A stretch of 37,260 bases of DNA, taken from Bimuria novae-zelandiae CBS 107.79. Its lineage: Eukaryota; Ascomycota; Dothideomycetes; Pleosporales; Didymosphaeriaceae. Under the pieces are notes generated by a model that saw only the letters and a program-made list of their open reading frames with translations, made no database searches and was not told where the DNA came from. The stretch is from contig ML976814.1 in NCBI GenBank assembly GCA_010015655.1, forward strand, positions 11,388-48,647, read 5' to 3'. Below are positions 11,460-21,774 of this stretch, one piece after another. Every line of letters begins with the position of its first letter. The first letter of the stretch is position 1. The translations under genes and the position numbers were made by a program.

Positions 11460-13045
11460 AGTAGAGGCGTGCCTATCCGCCTAAAAGCTACTACAGATAT
11501 AGCGGCTAATACCCTTACCTCCCACCTTACGGCTGCGCGCAAGGCGGCAGAGACCTAAAAGAAAGTTATAATAGCTATAGCTAAAGCTATTAACTACTAC
11601 GTTGCTAATCTTAAGCGCCTAGAGGAGCTGGTGGCTGCCTCTACCCTCCGCAACCGCCTTATACAGACACTAAAAAATTCGGCTACGCCAAGCCCTCGTC
11701 CGAATGTAGCTAGGACCGGCTACGACTCGACAACCACCGCCTACACCACGGACAGCGACAGCGGCCTTGCCGCCCAGCCCTAGAGGACATGGGCAAGCGT
11801 AGCATCCGCCTCCCACAGAGACAGCGGATACACGACGACCACAGGCAGTAGTAGGAAATCTATAACTACAGATAAGCAGCAAACCACACCCAGATAGGTA
11901 ATAGACCCACGGATTTTACTTACAGTCGCGGACCTGACTAACCAGTTAGGCCAGACCTTTGCCTTTGCTATACGAACGGCTATCTGCGCCGCTACAGGGC
12001 TCGACCCCAGCGCTATCCCTACGGCCACAAGGACCCGCACTAGGTGGGCCATCACCCCGGCCTCTAACGATATACGACAGCAACTTATAGAACAGGAAAA
12101 GAAGGAATTAATAATAAGATCTATTAAAGCTAACAGCGCTAAGTTACCCACGCGATAGGTTAACTATGCTATACCTAGAGTACCTAGTAGCTACCGCTCG
12201 CTGCTAGGGGAAGACGTGCCCTACTCCCTCTAAATAATAGCAAATAAGGTTCACACGCAGATAAAACAACACCCCGTAAACTATTATCCCTCTTAACACG
12301 GCCCTAATTAATTTAGACATACTACCTAGATAGTGTCCTTTAAAAAGCCTGCGGCGGCTTTTCGCCTCTTTGGTGCCAGCGACCTTTCCCGCGAGATAAG
12401 CAAGAAGCGAGCTATAGAACGCCATGACCCTGGCTACCAGGGCTACTGCAACGCAGCACGCTGTATACGCACACCCCGCTACCGTAACTATAAAAAGAAA
12501 CCTAGCAAGCACGAAGGCCTAATAGGAGATAACTACGCTTATAAATAATAATGCCCTAACTGTCGCGGCCTACACGCCGTAAACGACCCTACCTGCCTAG
12601 TTAAACCCAGGCGAGTGAATAGCCGCATTATTTAACTAACTCGTCGCGAACTAGCGACACTAAGACGCGCTAGATAAAAGGCCTTTAACTAGTTACATAA
12701 CCTACACCCTTAACCTGAGCCTATTGCCTAGGGCCAGGGCACCTCCCCTAGCGGAGAAGACAATAACTAAACTAAGCCTGTGTTAATAATACTAAGTCAG
12801 CCAGAGCAGGAACTGGTGACCCAAAGCTATTATCCCCTAAGAGGACCTCGACGCTCGACCCTGTACCCCGACACCGCCTCACGACAAGCCGCTCCACGCC
12901 TATTAAACAGGCCTATGCGGTCCTCTGCGCCCACAAGCGGCAGCCTAAACCTCGCCGCGCTTTTTGCCAAAAGCGCGAGACAGGAAGAGCACACACAGTC
13001 CTCCTTATAGGAGGACCAGACCATGGACGAATCCTCAAGCTAATA
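11460..13045 (+). pseudogene. LINE ORF1, Gag-like RNA-binding protein
   Basis: Frame visible from about 11480 with Ala/Thr-rich helical sequence (ANTLTSHLTAARKAAET, LKRLEELVAASTLRNRL), then a Ser/Thr-rich linker. A central conserved block around 11940-12150 (LGQTFAFAIRTAICAATGL, TRTRWAITPASND) is followed by a C-terminal zinc-binding region near 12430-12600, including YCNAARC and the knuckle CPNCRGLHAVNDPTC. This matches ORF1 of fungal LINEs, which coats the element RNA. Stops are mostly TAG/TAA. The start codon is unclear because of RIP. Confidence 0.75.
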
Positions 13046-16000
13046 AGGAATAACCGCCGCAGACCCACCCCACGCAGGGAGCCTGACATCAAAGTATGCT
13101 AGATAAATGTTAGCAAAAGCGGCCTAGTATATATAGCCGCCCTTAAGATTGCTTTTAGGGAGGGCATCGACGTTATCTGCATGCAAGAGCCGGCTATCTG
13201 GCCAGGCACACGCACTTTAAACTACCCTGGCTACAACCTCCACCTACTAGTAGATAGCTAGGATAGCTAGGAGACCTGGGAGGCAGACTGCCCCCAGGTT
13301 CTTATCTTTACCCGTAAGGGAAACTAATTAAAAATCACACCACGCACTCCACTCTATAACTAGGACATGTAGTAGATTAACGTTAACGGAATCTTAATAC
13401 TTAATACCTATCGGGCGCCACAGACTACGCCCGTTCTTAACTATATTACCCACCTCACCCCGCCTAACAGATGCCTAGCTGGGGGCGACCTTAACGCTAA
13501 ACATAACATGTTTAAACCTAGTGTCACGACTACACATGGCGGCGCCGAACTGGCCCAATGGGCCACAGACAGCGGTATAGACTACATTAGAGAGCCTGGG
13601 GTCCCCACCCACCGTGCGGGACACGTTATAGACCTCTCTTTTTATAATATCCCCTTCGCTACTATAGCGGTACGAGCGGACATAAACTGCGGCTCAGACT
13701 ACAACACGCTAGTTACTACGATACCCGGCAAGGGACAGGAGCCGCTTAACTAGTTCTAATATAGGATCCTTACTACAAAGCTCCCGCTATTTATTAACGC
13801 TATTGCTAATAGGATAAAGGGCACCCCTAGCTTAAACAGGCTATAGACTCACGAGCACGTTAACAGGCGCGTCGCTGCCCTAGAAGAAGTCCTTACAAAC
13901 GCCCTAGAGATAGCAGGCAGGAAGAAAAGAGGGACAGGCCATTTAGCGCCGTGGTGGACGGACGCCTGCAAACAAGCTTACTAGGCACACTTAAACTTGC
14001 TAGACAGCCACACTAGGCAGGGCCCCTTTGAGGAAACGCGCACCTTCTTAGCAATAGTCTATAAAGTAAAGAAGGAATACTGGTAATATACTATAAACAA
14101 CGTAGCAAACGACTAAGAACTTTTCTAAATTATTAACTAGTATAAGCTAGAACTTACTAGGACTTAGGCGCTAATAGTCTTTAGAGGCGTAGAAGCGACT
14201 AAGGACAAGGACAAGGCTAAGATGCTTTAACAAGCACTACTTTGCAAATTTACGCTAAAGGACAACCTGCTAGAACCGCCCTCCCCATAAGAGAACCCCA
14301 CAATCCCTTAGGACACATACCTATCTATTAAAGAGACGGAGCGCTGCGTGATTAGGGTCTCTAGCACCTTACCAGGCGCAGACGGTATAACCATCCAGCT
14401 GCTTACAGTATACTGGAACCATATTAGACAGTACGTCTGCGACATCTACCGCGACCTACTTAAGCTTGATTACTACCCCGCCGCCTGGAAGGACGGAGAG
14501 ATCGTGTTTATTAGGAAGCATGATAAGAAGGACTACACAGTTCCAGGCTCTATGAGACCCCTCGCCATGCTACTCTGCCTCGGCAAGGGATTCGAAAGGA
14601 TTGTTGCCTAGCGTATAGCCCACTTAGCTGTGCTGCATGGCGTACTAAGCCCCCAATATGGAGGGGCTCTACTAAAAAGGTTAGCTATGGATTTAATTGC
14701 CACCTTTACCCACGACGTGGAACTGGCCTTTAGCAAAGGCCAGCACGTTACTATAGTTACTATAGACGTGCTTAGGGCCTTTAACGCCCTCCTCGTTAAC
14801 CACCTGCTACACTAAATAAAAGGACAAGACTGGCACCAAAAAGTGCTCGTGCTCACGCGCAACATTCTTACAAACCAATATATACTTGTCCGCCACGGCT
14901 AACACTGATCCGGCCGCCACCTAGTGGCCTGCGGCACCCCATAGGGCTCGCCCCTCTTACTAGTTATCTATATGCTATACCTGGCGGAACTTCTCCTCCA
15001 GGACACCACGCTGCGATTTGGATATACTAACGACATTTGCCTATACAGAGCCACTCACAGCCTAGACTACAACGTTAAACAAATCGCGAAAGACGTCCGC
15101 AATATTATTAGATATAGCGCGGATAATAAGATCGCTTTCTTACTAGATAAGCTCGAAATAATATATTTTACACGGTAGAAAGGAGACTACGCGCCTCCCT
15201 GTATCGTTAACGAGAACCTTACCATACACCCCATTCTCCCTAAGAGTAGGAACGGGGCCCTGCGCTGGCTAGGCGTATGGTTTAATAAGAAGCTAACCTT
15301 TAAGGCCTACGTCGCGACTTGCGCCGCCAAGACAAGAGTTATTACACACTACATCCGCAGCTTAGCTTGGATTAAACACGGCCCCCTACTAGGGTCCCTC
15401 TATAAGGCGGTGATCGCCTGCGTCCTCCCACGGCTCCTTTACAGTGCGGAAGCCTGGTACGGAGGCAGAACCAAGCCCTCTAGAATTATATGCCAATTAA
15501 GAAGCGCTGAGGTAAGTACCCAACTAGGCTAGCACATTAACGCACTTAACAAAGTCCTTAAGCAGGTATATAGAGCTATCGCGCCGGCCTATTAGACCAC
15601 ACCTACTATCGCCGTCTTTCGGGACGCAGGACTCCCCTTAGCGGTAGTAGCACTTAAGATATATAAGTTTCGCTTTATAGCACACCTACTAATAGTTGAT
15701 AATAAACACCCGCTAACTACTAGGACCCTCCTACCTATAGTTAGAAGAGGCCAAGACGCAGGCCTCCCACAAAGAGCTTGCTTAAAGGTATAACAACTCG
15801 CACAGATCTTCGACCCAGTACCTTAATTAGATTTCCGCGCCCCCTACTACTCCCCCAGGAGCCGCACCGACCCCACAGACCGGGTAGCCAAGAAGGACGC
15901 CGCCCGTCTCTTTAAGGAGTGGTAGGCTCTCCTCTCACCAACCGCTATTACCGTCTTCTTAGACGGCTCCAAATAATGGATTGACGGCGTCAAACACGTC

Positions 16001-16813
16001 ACGTACAGCTACGCTGTATACGAAGGACAGGCCCTTATCCTATAAGGTAATAGCTCCCTTAACCCTAGGTCCCACGTTTTCGACGCCAAAGCTATTAGCG
16101 CTTAGCGGGGACTTACCTACACGCTTATTACGCCTACCTACTAGCTAAGACGTATATATATGTGCATTAACAGCACTTCTGTTATATAGTGCATAAGAGG
16201 CAACCCGTTCCCCTCTTTGTAATAGGCGTTCGTCAGGTGCCAGGAGACAATAGAGAACCTAGACATCACTATTTAGTGGGCCCCAGGTCACTGCGAAATA
16301 GAAGGGAATAAATTGGCGGACTAGCTAGCCAACAACGCGGCAAAGTCTCCCCAACCTCCATACGGCATGGCAGCTAAGCCTATAGTCTTAGGCCTCAATT
16401 TAAACGTACGCGCCCACACGAGGAGCGCTAAGATAGACTAGTGGCGCGCCCGCTCACCCAAGTTATCTAAATAGTACATGCAGTGGGACCTCACTTACCG
16501 CCCTATAAAACAGCTAAAGGAGCTTACCCTCCAACGTTTAACGCTTGCTAAGCTCCTGTCCATGCGCACCCGCCACGGACACTACGCCTAGTACTATAAG
16601 AAATTCAGGCATAAAGACGCCGTCACGAAATGCCCCTGCGGCGCAGACCTAGCGCCTGACCACATCGTACACTACCCACGATCAGTTCGAAAGTTCGGTT
16701 ACTAGCCAAAGCGGCCAGCGTGCCCCCCTAACACCACCAGGGAAGGCGTGGAATACCTAAAGGCACTAGAGCTAAATAATTTCTAACTTCTACTCGAGCT
16801 TACAAAAGATTAA
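13016..16813 (+). pseudogene. LINE ORF2: APE endonuclease, reverse transcriptase, RNase H
   Basis: One frame from about 13016. Endonuclease (13090-13750) shows VICMQEPAIWPG, LAGGDLNAKHNMF and a final SDY at 13694-13702 where SDH is catalytic (CAC to TAC). RT (14300-15350) has LPGADGITIQLL, GSMRPLAMLLCLGKGFERIV and the active site YTND at 15023-15034 instead of YADD (GCT to ACT and GAC to AAC, both TpG to TpA). RNase H follows (about 15950-16340) with VFLDGSK and WAPGHCEIEGNKLAD. The C-terminus has CPCGADLAPDHIVH, a CCHH-type motif near 16635. Endonuclease and RT are both expected to be dead. Function of the family: target-primed reverse transcription. Confidence 0.88.
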
Positions 16814-17084
16814 GCTGCTCCTACTCTACTCTTATTATTAGACTACATGTATAATAGATAAACCCAGACACCTCAGCCTATAGGCAAGAAGACAAGGATT
16901 TAGCCCCCGCACGGAGGGGGGCGGACTCTCACGAGCCGCTACAAGAGACGGCAATAGCTTTATAGCAAGAAACGCCTTCACTACTTTGGCTGGCCCCAAA
17001 GCAGCTGCTCGGCGCGTCCCCATGCCCCATGGGAGGCTTGAACTTTACGTTCCTGGACGATAATTAATACTACTACTACTACTA
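16814..17084 (+). other. LINE 3' UTR ending in a (TAC)n tail
   Basis: Non-coding stretch with a GC-rich block (CCCCCGCACGGAGGGGGGCG at 16903-16922) and a short palindrome-like CCCCATGCCCCATGGGAGG. It ends in AATTAATAC then tandem TAC triplets to 17084. A simple-repeat tail in place of poly(A) is seen in several LINE clades. Confidence 0.7.
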
Positions 17085-17098
17085 CTGTGTCGAAGATT
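17085..17098 (+). repeat. LINE target site duplication, right copy
   Basis: Same 14-mer as 11165-11178, directly after the (TAC)n tail. Confidence 0.88.
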
Positions 17099-17506
17099 TC
17101 CTCGCCTTCCTCCTGCTGAGGCGGCGCTTTCTGCTGTGCCTGTTGCGGCTGTATAACAGAGAATGAGCTGTACGCAGCAAACCTCTGATCATGACTAACT
17201 AACGCCTTTCCGTCATCAAGCTTTATTGGCTCGTCTGCCTTCTTTATGCTTATCCCATCTCTTGCAAGAATATTACCAATTCTCTTAGCTTGCTCTAGGT
17301 CCTTCAAGGCCTCCATGACCTTAGCTTACGTGGCCGGTATTGGTCGGAAGTTCTTTGGTCTCTTCGGATGGTCTGGAACTAGGTACCAGCAGTCCTTATA
17401 CCAGTGTCGCCTTCCACAGACACACTCTGGTGTTCTCTGATTTCCCTTTGGCGATCGTTCTTTCTGTTCTTGGCTTTGTTGTGCTGAAACGCCTATCGGT
17501 GATTCT

Positions 17507-17772
17507 GGAAATACCTGCTCGACCCACTTAAGGCGTATTTCTCATCAGACTGCGCGTATTTTCTGTTCTGGTCTCCTTTTTTTCGCTTTTCTCTCCACCA
17601 CACAAGGAACTTTGGATAATAATATACTAAAAGTAGATAAAGGGCTTCTATAGAGTTATAAGTACCCCCCTTAAATTTTTTAGAAGATTTAAGTTTTTTG
17701 CGTTCAAGAAAATACAAGAAAAGGAAGGATTGACGATGACTGGCTGGCTCTGTGGGTCGAGCAGGTATTTCC
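17507..17772. mobile_element. 266-bp inverted-repeat (MITE-like) insert in Copia element 2 gag
   Basis: A perfect 21-bp inverted repeat bounds the insert: GGAAATACCTGCTCGACCCA(C) at 17507-17527 and its reverse complement at 17752-17772. The interior is non-coding, with T-rich and A-rich runs. No flanking duplication fits the outer limits. A neater reading is a TA duplication inside the arms (17512-17513 and 17766-17767), giving 14-bp terminal repeats CCTGCTCGACCCAC and a palindromic target GGAAATATTTCC, as expected for Tc1/mariner-derived MITEs. No transposase is encoded. Confidence 0.65.
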
Positions 17773-18570
17773 GAAACGATAATAGTGTAGCAAACGTTCC
17801 AAGCGAAGCCGTAGTAAGTCCGATTCGTCAATGATACATCCTGAATTGGGCAACATAGTCCGCTAGAGATTGAATCTCATCCGTTTTCCCAATAGTTTCT
17901 TTTAGAATAAGGTCGTGGTGTGATGCAGCGGCCCACTCAGGAGCAATTGTTCTAACAACTGCCAGAATATCGTCTTAGGCTCGATAGCCCGTCGTCTCAG
18001 GAAGGTCTGCCTCCCTGCATTAATTTGTAATGTGAATCTAGTTATTAAGCTATTATTCAAGGTTGCGGCTTTGAGGCTTCTCCTGCAGAGCGTGGTATTT
18101 GGTTACCAGCTCTTTGCTACGTGTAGCTGCGGTTAGTGCAAGCTACTGCTTGAGCGCGATTAATTGATTATAGACGTCGTCTTTTCTATTGATTAAGTAG
18201 AGGTGGCGAGTCGCGATGGTGCGGCTGATTTCTATAAGAAGCTCGCCTTCTCTCCGCTTTAGGTTTGTATATTCCGTTCTTTCGTATCTCTAGTCCTGAA
18301 GGAGATCACTGTACATTGCCTGCTGGCCTACATCTAGCTAGCTAATCGCGGTTGCTCCAGCCTTGATAGCGCTGGGCAATGGTTTCGTAGGCTTAGTGAG
18401 CTTCGGTAGCTTATCCTTTGGCTTTGAGATGTCGCAGTATTTCTAGATACCGTCTACGACAGCCTTTTCTCGTCGTAGCTAGAACCAGGACTCCTAATCT
18501 GCTAGTCTATCCAGTATAACAGTCACGCGTGTGACTCCTTGGTCGCTGAGCGACATCGTGATCAATAGCG

Positions 18571-18675
18571 ACACCACTTTATGGCTATCGTCTATATCAG
18601 GTCTTCGACGCCAATGCTACGGCGATCGACAATAGGTCTCCGATACCGACGTTACGGCTATCGACAATAAGGTCT
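18571..18675 (-). repeat. Three imperfect ~35-bp tandem repeats in the Copia element 2 leader
   Basis: Blocks 18571-18604, 18605-18639 and 18640-18675 each end in a variant of (G)GGTCT preceded by TATCGTCTATATCA, GATCGACAATA or TATCGACAATAA. They sit between the primer site and gag, in the untranslated leader. Confidence 0.6.
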
Positions 18676-18723
18676 GTATAAAGAATAACAAATAAACTCA
18701 GTAATTGTCAATTGCAAGTGCAA

Positions 18724-18737
18724 TCCGGGCTCATAAC
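18724..18737 (-). other. Copia element 2 primer binding site (initiator tRNA-Met anticodon region)
   Basis: Element-sense GTTATGAGCCCGGA abuts the 5' LTR and is complementary to GGGCTCATAAC, the anticodon arm of initiator tRNA-Met. It is not RIP-altered. Confidence 0.75.
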
Positions 18738-18891
18738 TGTGTGCGTACCACAGCAGGAGGCGAACTGGGTTAATTGCTATCTAGTAAAGTCAGAGTGGTT
18801 ATATACATAAAGTGGAGTATCTAGAAGATTCTAGATCAGCAGGGTCACATGACTGTGTGACGACATAGTCGAGTTGTGATGTTGGCTAACA
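18738..18891 (-). repeat. Copia element 2, 5' LTR (154 bp)
   Basis: Nearly identical to 10265-10418. Followed by the second TATAA (18892-18896). Confidence 0.94.
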
Positions 18892-20494
18892 TATAAATAG
18901 CAAAAGGTGATGAGTGGAAGATAGCCTTTTGGACCAGATATAGACTGTTTAAGTACCAAGTTATGCCTTTTAGACTCACAAACGCACCAGCAACATTTTA
19001 AGCAATAATTAATAATATACTATAGAACTACCTTAACATATTTGTAGTTGCCTACCTTAACGACATCTTGGTATTCTTAGAGCAAGAGAAAGATCATGTG
19101 CAGCACGTACAGATAGTACTATAAGCACTAAATAACGCTAACCTATAATTAAAGCTTAAGAAATATAAATTCTATATTACGGAATTAGAATTTCTAGGAC
19201 ACGTTATTAATACTAAAGGTATCTAAGTAAGTCCTTCGAAGATTAAGGAAGTAAAAAGGTAGAAGTTACCTACTAACCTTAAAGAAGTACAAGCCTTCCT
19301 TAGATTTACTAGATTTAACAGATAATTTATCACGAACTACTTCAGGATTACGCTACTACTTATAAACCTTACGAAGAAAGATAAACCTTTTAACTAAACA
19401 AAAGAATGCGAATAAGCATTCTAAACACTACAAGAAGCATGCATTACGCTACTAGTCCTTATATACTTCTAAGATAATAAACCTTTACGTATCAAAATAG
19501 ACGCAAGTAACTTGGCAGTAGGAGCATGCGCGAAGCAGGAAAAGAATGGCAGATAGCACCTAGTTGCATACTACGCACACAAGTTTACACTAGAAGAATT
19601 ACAGTACAAAGTACACGACAAAGAACTACTTGCGATAGTAAAAGCTATTAAATACTAGAGGATCTACGCACATAGTTGCTTAGAACTTATAATCTTTATA
19701 GACTATAAGAACCTTACACGCTTCACGACCACGAAAGAACTAAACTAATAACAAGGAAGATGGTTAGAAACGCTAGGATAATACAAGTTTAAAATAGTGT
19801 ATACCCCAGGCAAAGAAAACGGAAGAGCAGATGCTCTTAGTAGAATAAATAATAAAGGAGAAAAAGTCAAGATATACTCTATAATACTACGATAAAACCC
19901 TAATAGTTCTTTAGAACTAATAGCTAAACTTAATTAACTCCTTGTACTCACACGAGAAGTACCCAAGGAACTACAGATAAAGGTTATACGATAATACCAC
20001 GACAACCCTGTATATAGATACCCAGGAATTAGAAAGACAATAGAACTTATTTAGCAGAATTACAGCTTTAAGGGGATTAAAGAAGTAGTAGCCACATATA
20101 TCCGCAAATGTGTAGATTGTTAACGAAACAAGCACGCCACATATCTTAAGTACGGAGAGATGCAAGCAATCTAAATACCTGTTACACTATAGGAAGACAT
20201 CGCTATAGACTTTGTTATAGGACTACTAAAGTTAAAAGACCCTACAATAGGAATTACTTACAACGCGATACTAAATATCGTATGTTAATTTACTAAATAC
20301 GTAGAATTACTACCATGCTAAAAGATAACTACGGCAAAGGAACTCGCATTTCTTATCCAAGATTAACTTATACAACACCACGGCATCCCAAAGACAATTA
20401 TTAGCGATAGAGACAAACTCTTTACCTTGAACTACTAGACCACACTTATAGCACTAATTAGAATATGTAACCTTAAATGATATTCTACTCATGA
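18892..20494 (+). pseudogene. Gypsy pol, part 3: RT, RNase H and truncated integrase
   Basis: Resumes with [20 protein letters not shown], then [12 protein letters not shown]. The RT active site is YLND at 19053-19064 (YLDD expected; GAC to AAC after T). RNase H follows (about 19480-19800): IDASNLAVGACAKQ, LEELQYKVHDKELLAIVKAI, YTPGKENGRADALSR. Integrase starts with an HHCC zinc-binding region (about 19995-20130; YHDNP, IRKCVDC). The catalytic core shows EDIAIDFVIGLL (first Asp) and TIISDRDKLFT (second Asp). The frame ends near 20494, at KYST, before the catalytic Glu. Stops are TAA/TAG at Gln/Trp positions. Confidence 0.88.
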
Positions 20495-20520
20495 GGAGCA
20501 GAAGGTTAGCCTTTTGCTCC
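20495..20520. repeat. 26-bp near-palindrome at the Gypsy breakpoint
   Basis: GGAGCAGAAGG…CCTTTTGCTCC, one mismatch per arm (G-T pairable), sits exactly where integrase homology stops and RIP-type sequence ends. It could be a hairpin involved in the break or chance. Confidence 0.4.
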
Positions 20521-21303
20521 GCGACAACTATACTATAGTTTAATGCGTGCAAGCTTCGAGCTGGATGGGAGGACGATCGAGGAAGGCATTCGAGAGGCTG
20601 CCTGCAGGGTAGCTACGGTCGGAGAATGAATCTCGTGGACGAAACGGAAGATCGAATAGTTTCCTCGCGTTCAAATGTGGAGTTTCCGATATTGCGCACC
20701 CACCACAAACCGCATGACCCTGCAGAGCAGTTACACATCTAGCAATGATAAAAGGGTGGCATTCACGCAGGGATAACACCACCCTAGCTTTAATGCCTAA
20801 AAGCCTAGATGCACACCTTCTCGCACAGCCCTTTGCCATTTCGTATAGCGCTTCGACGCCGGGATAATCTACCGTATCTGCGCTTGCTTCTCCCGACCGC
20901 AGTCTTTTATGATAAATAACGCATTTGAAGCTATCCCCAGACTCACAACAAAAGCAAAGATCACCAGGTCAAATGTTATATCGCGTGAGGTATCGCAACA
21001 CGTAAGGTGATTTCGGAGTGTCACGGCTCTTACCTTACAGGATGGTTACTCCTACCTCGACGTGGTTGCGACTTACCTTCCACCTGTCTAGGACTAGTGT
21101 TGTTTGCGCTCGCACCTACATGCTCTGTAGCTTCTAGGTAGTACCACGACGGTTCAATCACACAATCCTTCACTGCTTACTATCCTGCCCTCTCACCGCG
21201 ACACGGAGGCACCGGCCCCCTTGCAAAGCGCCGCCAAGACATGTACAAGGCACCTAAATTTTTCTCTGCGTGGCAGAGCCATCAAAAACATCATCTATCA
21301 CTC
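20521..21303. other. Unassigned unique sequence
   Basis: About 780 bases with balanced composition and no RIP look. A minus-strand reading frame of 99 codons (20540-20839) starts MAKGCARRCASRLLGIKARV; I recognise no domain in it and see no supporting context. No RNA gene was seen. Confidence 0.3.
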
Positions 21304-21774
21304 ATGAGTTCAATACAATCACTACTTAATCCAGCCTCAACAAAGATCGAGGCTCGACCTTCATCGAACCCAGTCGTACTTTTCTCGCCATCCAGAGAAC
21401 GATATGAGCTACCCCCTCTACCTTTCGCACACGCTCCTAAATCTTTTGCGGAGTGCTAGACGCTCCTGCCGTTTCACACAATCGCTCCAAGAAGTTCAAA
21501 GATCCCACCTCAACTCTTCCCTTCCATCACCACTCTACAGAATCCGCACGACAAGCCCAGCTCAGCTCAGTCTCCCATCATTCCCCATAACGGCAGTCTT
21601 CTCTCTCATCAAACCGACAACGCAGCTCAGGCTCCCTTGACTCATAATACCAACAAGCCTCTCGTCTCTCCTCAAACAGAGACGAAGTTACAATACACTA
21701 TTAAGTGTAAAAGTTGCGGTACAATATTTCGTGGACAATATGCAAAAATGGGAATCTGGGAAGGCATCGGAGGT
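21304..21774 (+). pseudogene. Possible regulatory-protein N-terminus with one in-frame TAG
   Basis: ATG at 21304 opens MSSIQSLLNPASTKIEARPS and a Ser/Pro-rich stretch up to TAG at 21457-21459. The same frame is then open for another 105 codons to TAG at 21775, still Ser/Pro/Gln/Thr-rich (PHDKPSSAQSPIIPHNGSLL). It ends with KCKSCGTIF, a Cys pair. A short (M)SSIxSLLNP start followed by low-complexity sequence is common in fungal transcription factors, but no DNA-binding domain remains. Best read as a decayed 5' gene fragment; a spurious open frame is possible. Confidence 0.3.

Larger units (their letters stand above)
11179..17084 (+). mobile_element. Tad1-like non-LTR retrotransposon (LINE), RIP-damaged, apparently near full length
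   Basis: About 5.9 kb on the plus strand within Copia element 2. It has a GC-rich 5' leader, ORF1 (Gag-like with zinc knuckle), ORF2 (endonuclease, RT, RNase H, C-terminal Cys-rich region), a 3' UTR and a terminal (TAC)n run ending at 17084. It is flanked by a 14-bp target duplication. The layout APE endonuclease-RT-RNase H with a Gag-like ORF1 is that of the fungal Tad1 clade. Both ORFs have many TAG/TAA codons at Gln/Trp positions. Confidence 0.88.
17085..18556 (-). pseudogene. Copia element 2 gag, split by an inverted-repeat insert
   Basis: Minus frame from ATG at 18554-18556 (MSLSDQGVTRVTVILDRL…) with early RIP-type TAGs; LADxESWFxLRREKA resembles the Copia Gag N-terminus. A middle region around RTIAPEWAAASHHDLILKE follows. 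Then, past the 266-bp insert at 17507-17772, come ESPIGVSAQQSQEQKERSPK and a zinc knuckle CVCGRRHWYKDCWYLVP. The tail contains ALKDLEQAKRIGNILARDG and a Gln-rich segment ending EEGEEIFDT at the LINE junction. The frame between 17500 and 17860 is not resolved: either the insert or a small indel shifts it. Confidence 0.78.
10265..18891 (-). mobile_element. Internally deleted, non-autonomous Copia element 2, carrying a LINE and an inverted-repeat insert
   Basis: LTRs 10265-10418 and 18738-18891 are both 154 bp, differ at a single clear site (GGTTGATT versus GGTTAATT), and are unrelated in sequence to the 152-bp LTR family. Orientation is minus: primer site at 18724-18737, purine tract at 10419-10430. 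After removing the LINE (5.9 kb) and the 266-bp insert, only about 2.4 kb remain: gag, the linker normally following integrase, and the last part of RNase H. Protease, integrase core and RT are absent. The near-identical LTRs and comparatively intact frames contrast with the heavily mutated LINE inside it. Confidence 0.93.
3100..20494 (+). mobile_element. Ty3/Gypsy-type LTR retrotransposon, interrupted by two Copia elements and truncated in integrase
   Basis: Gag-position ORF, aspartic protease, reverse transcriptase, RNase H and integrase follow in the Ty3/Gypsy order across three blocks: 3227-4879, 10150-10264 and 18892-20494. Removing 4880-10154 and 10265-18896 (each insert plus one target duplication copy) joins the blocks in a single pol frame. 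De-nested length is about 3.5 kb. The 5' boundary is placed by the end of hAT homology and is uncertain. No 5' or 3' LTR was found. The 3' end is lost after the second catalytic Asp region of integrase, so a chromodomain, if the element ever had one, is not present. All frames are full of RIP-type stops. Confidence 0.85.

Noticed and set aside
11670..12512. Long minus-strand frames with hydrophobic sequence
   Set aside because: They are antisense to LINE ORF1, which has a recognisable zinc knuckle in the plus frame.
16981..17316. Minus-strand frame with a run of Val residues as one gene
   Set aside because: It crosses the LINE/Copia junction; the Val run is the LINE (TAC)n tail read backwards.
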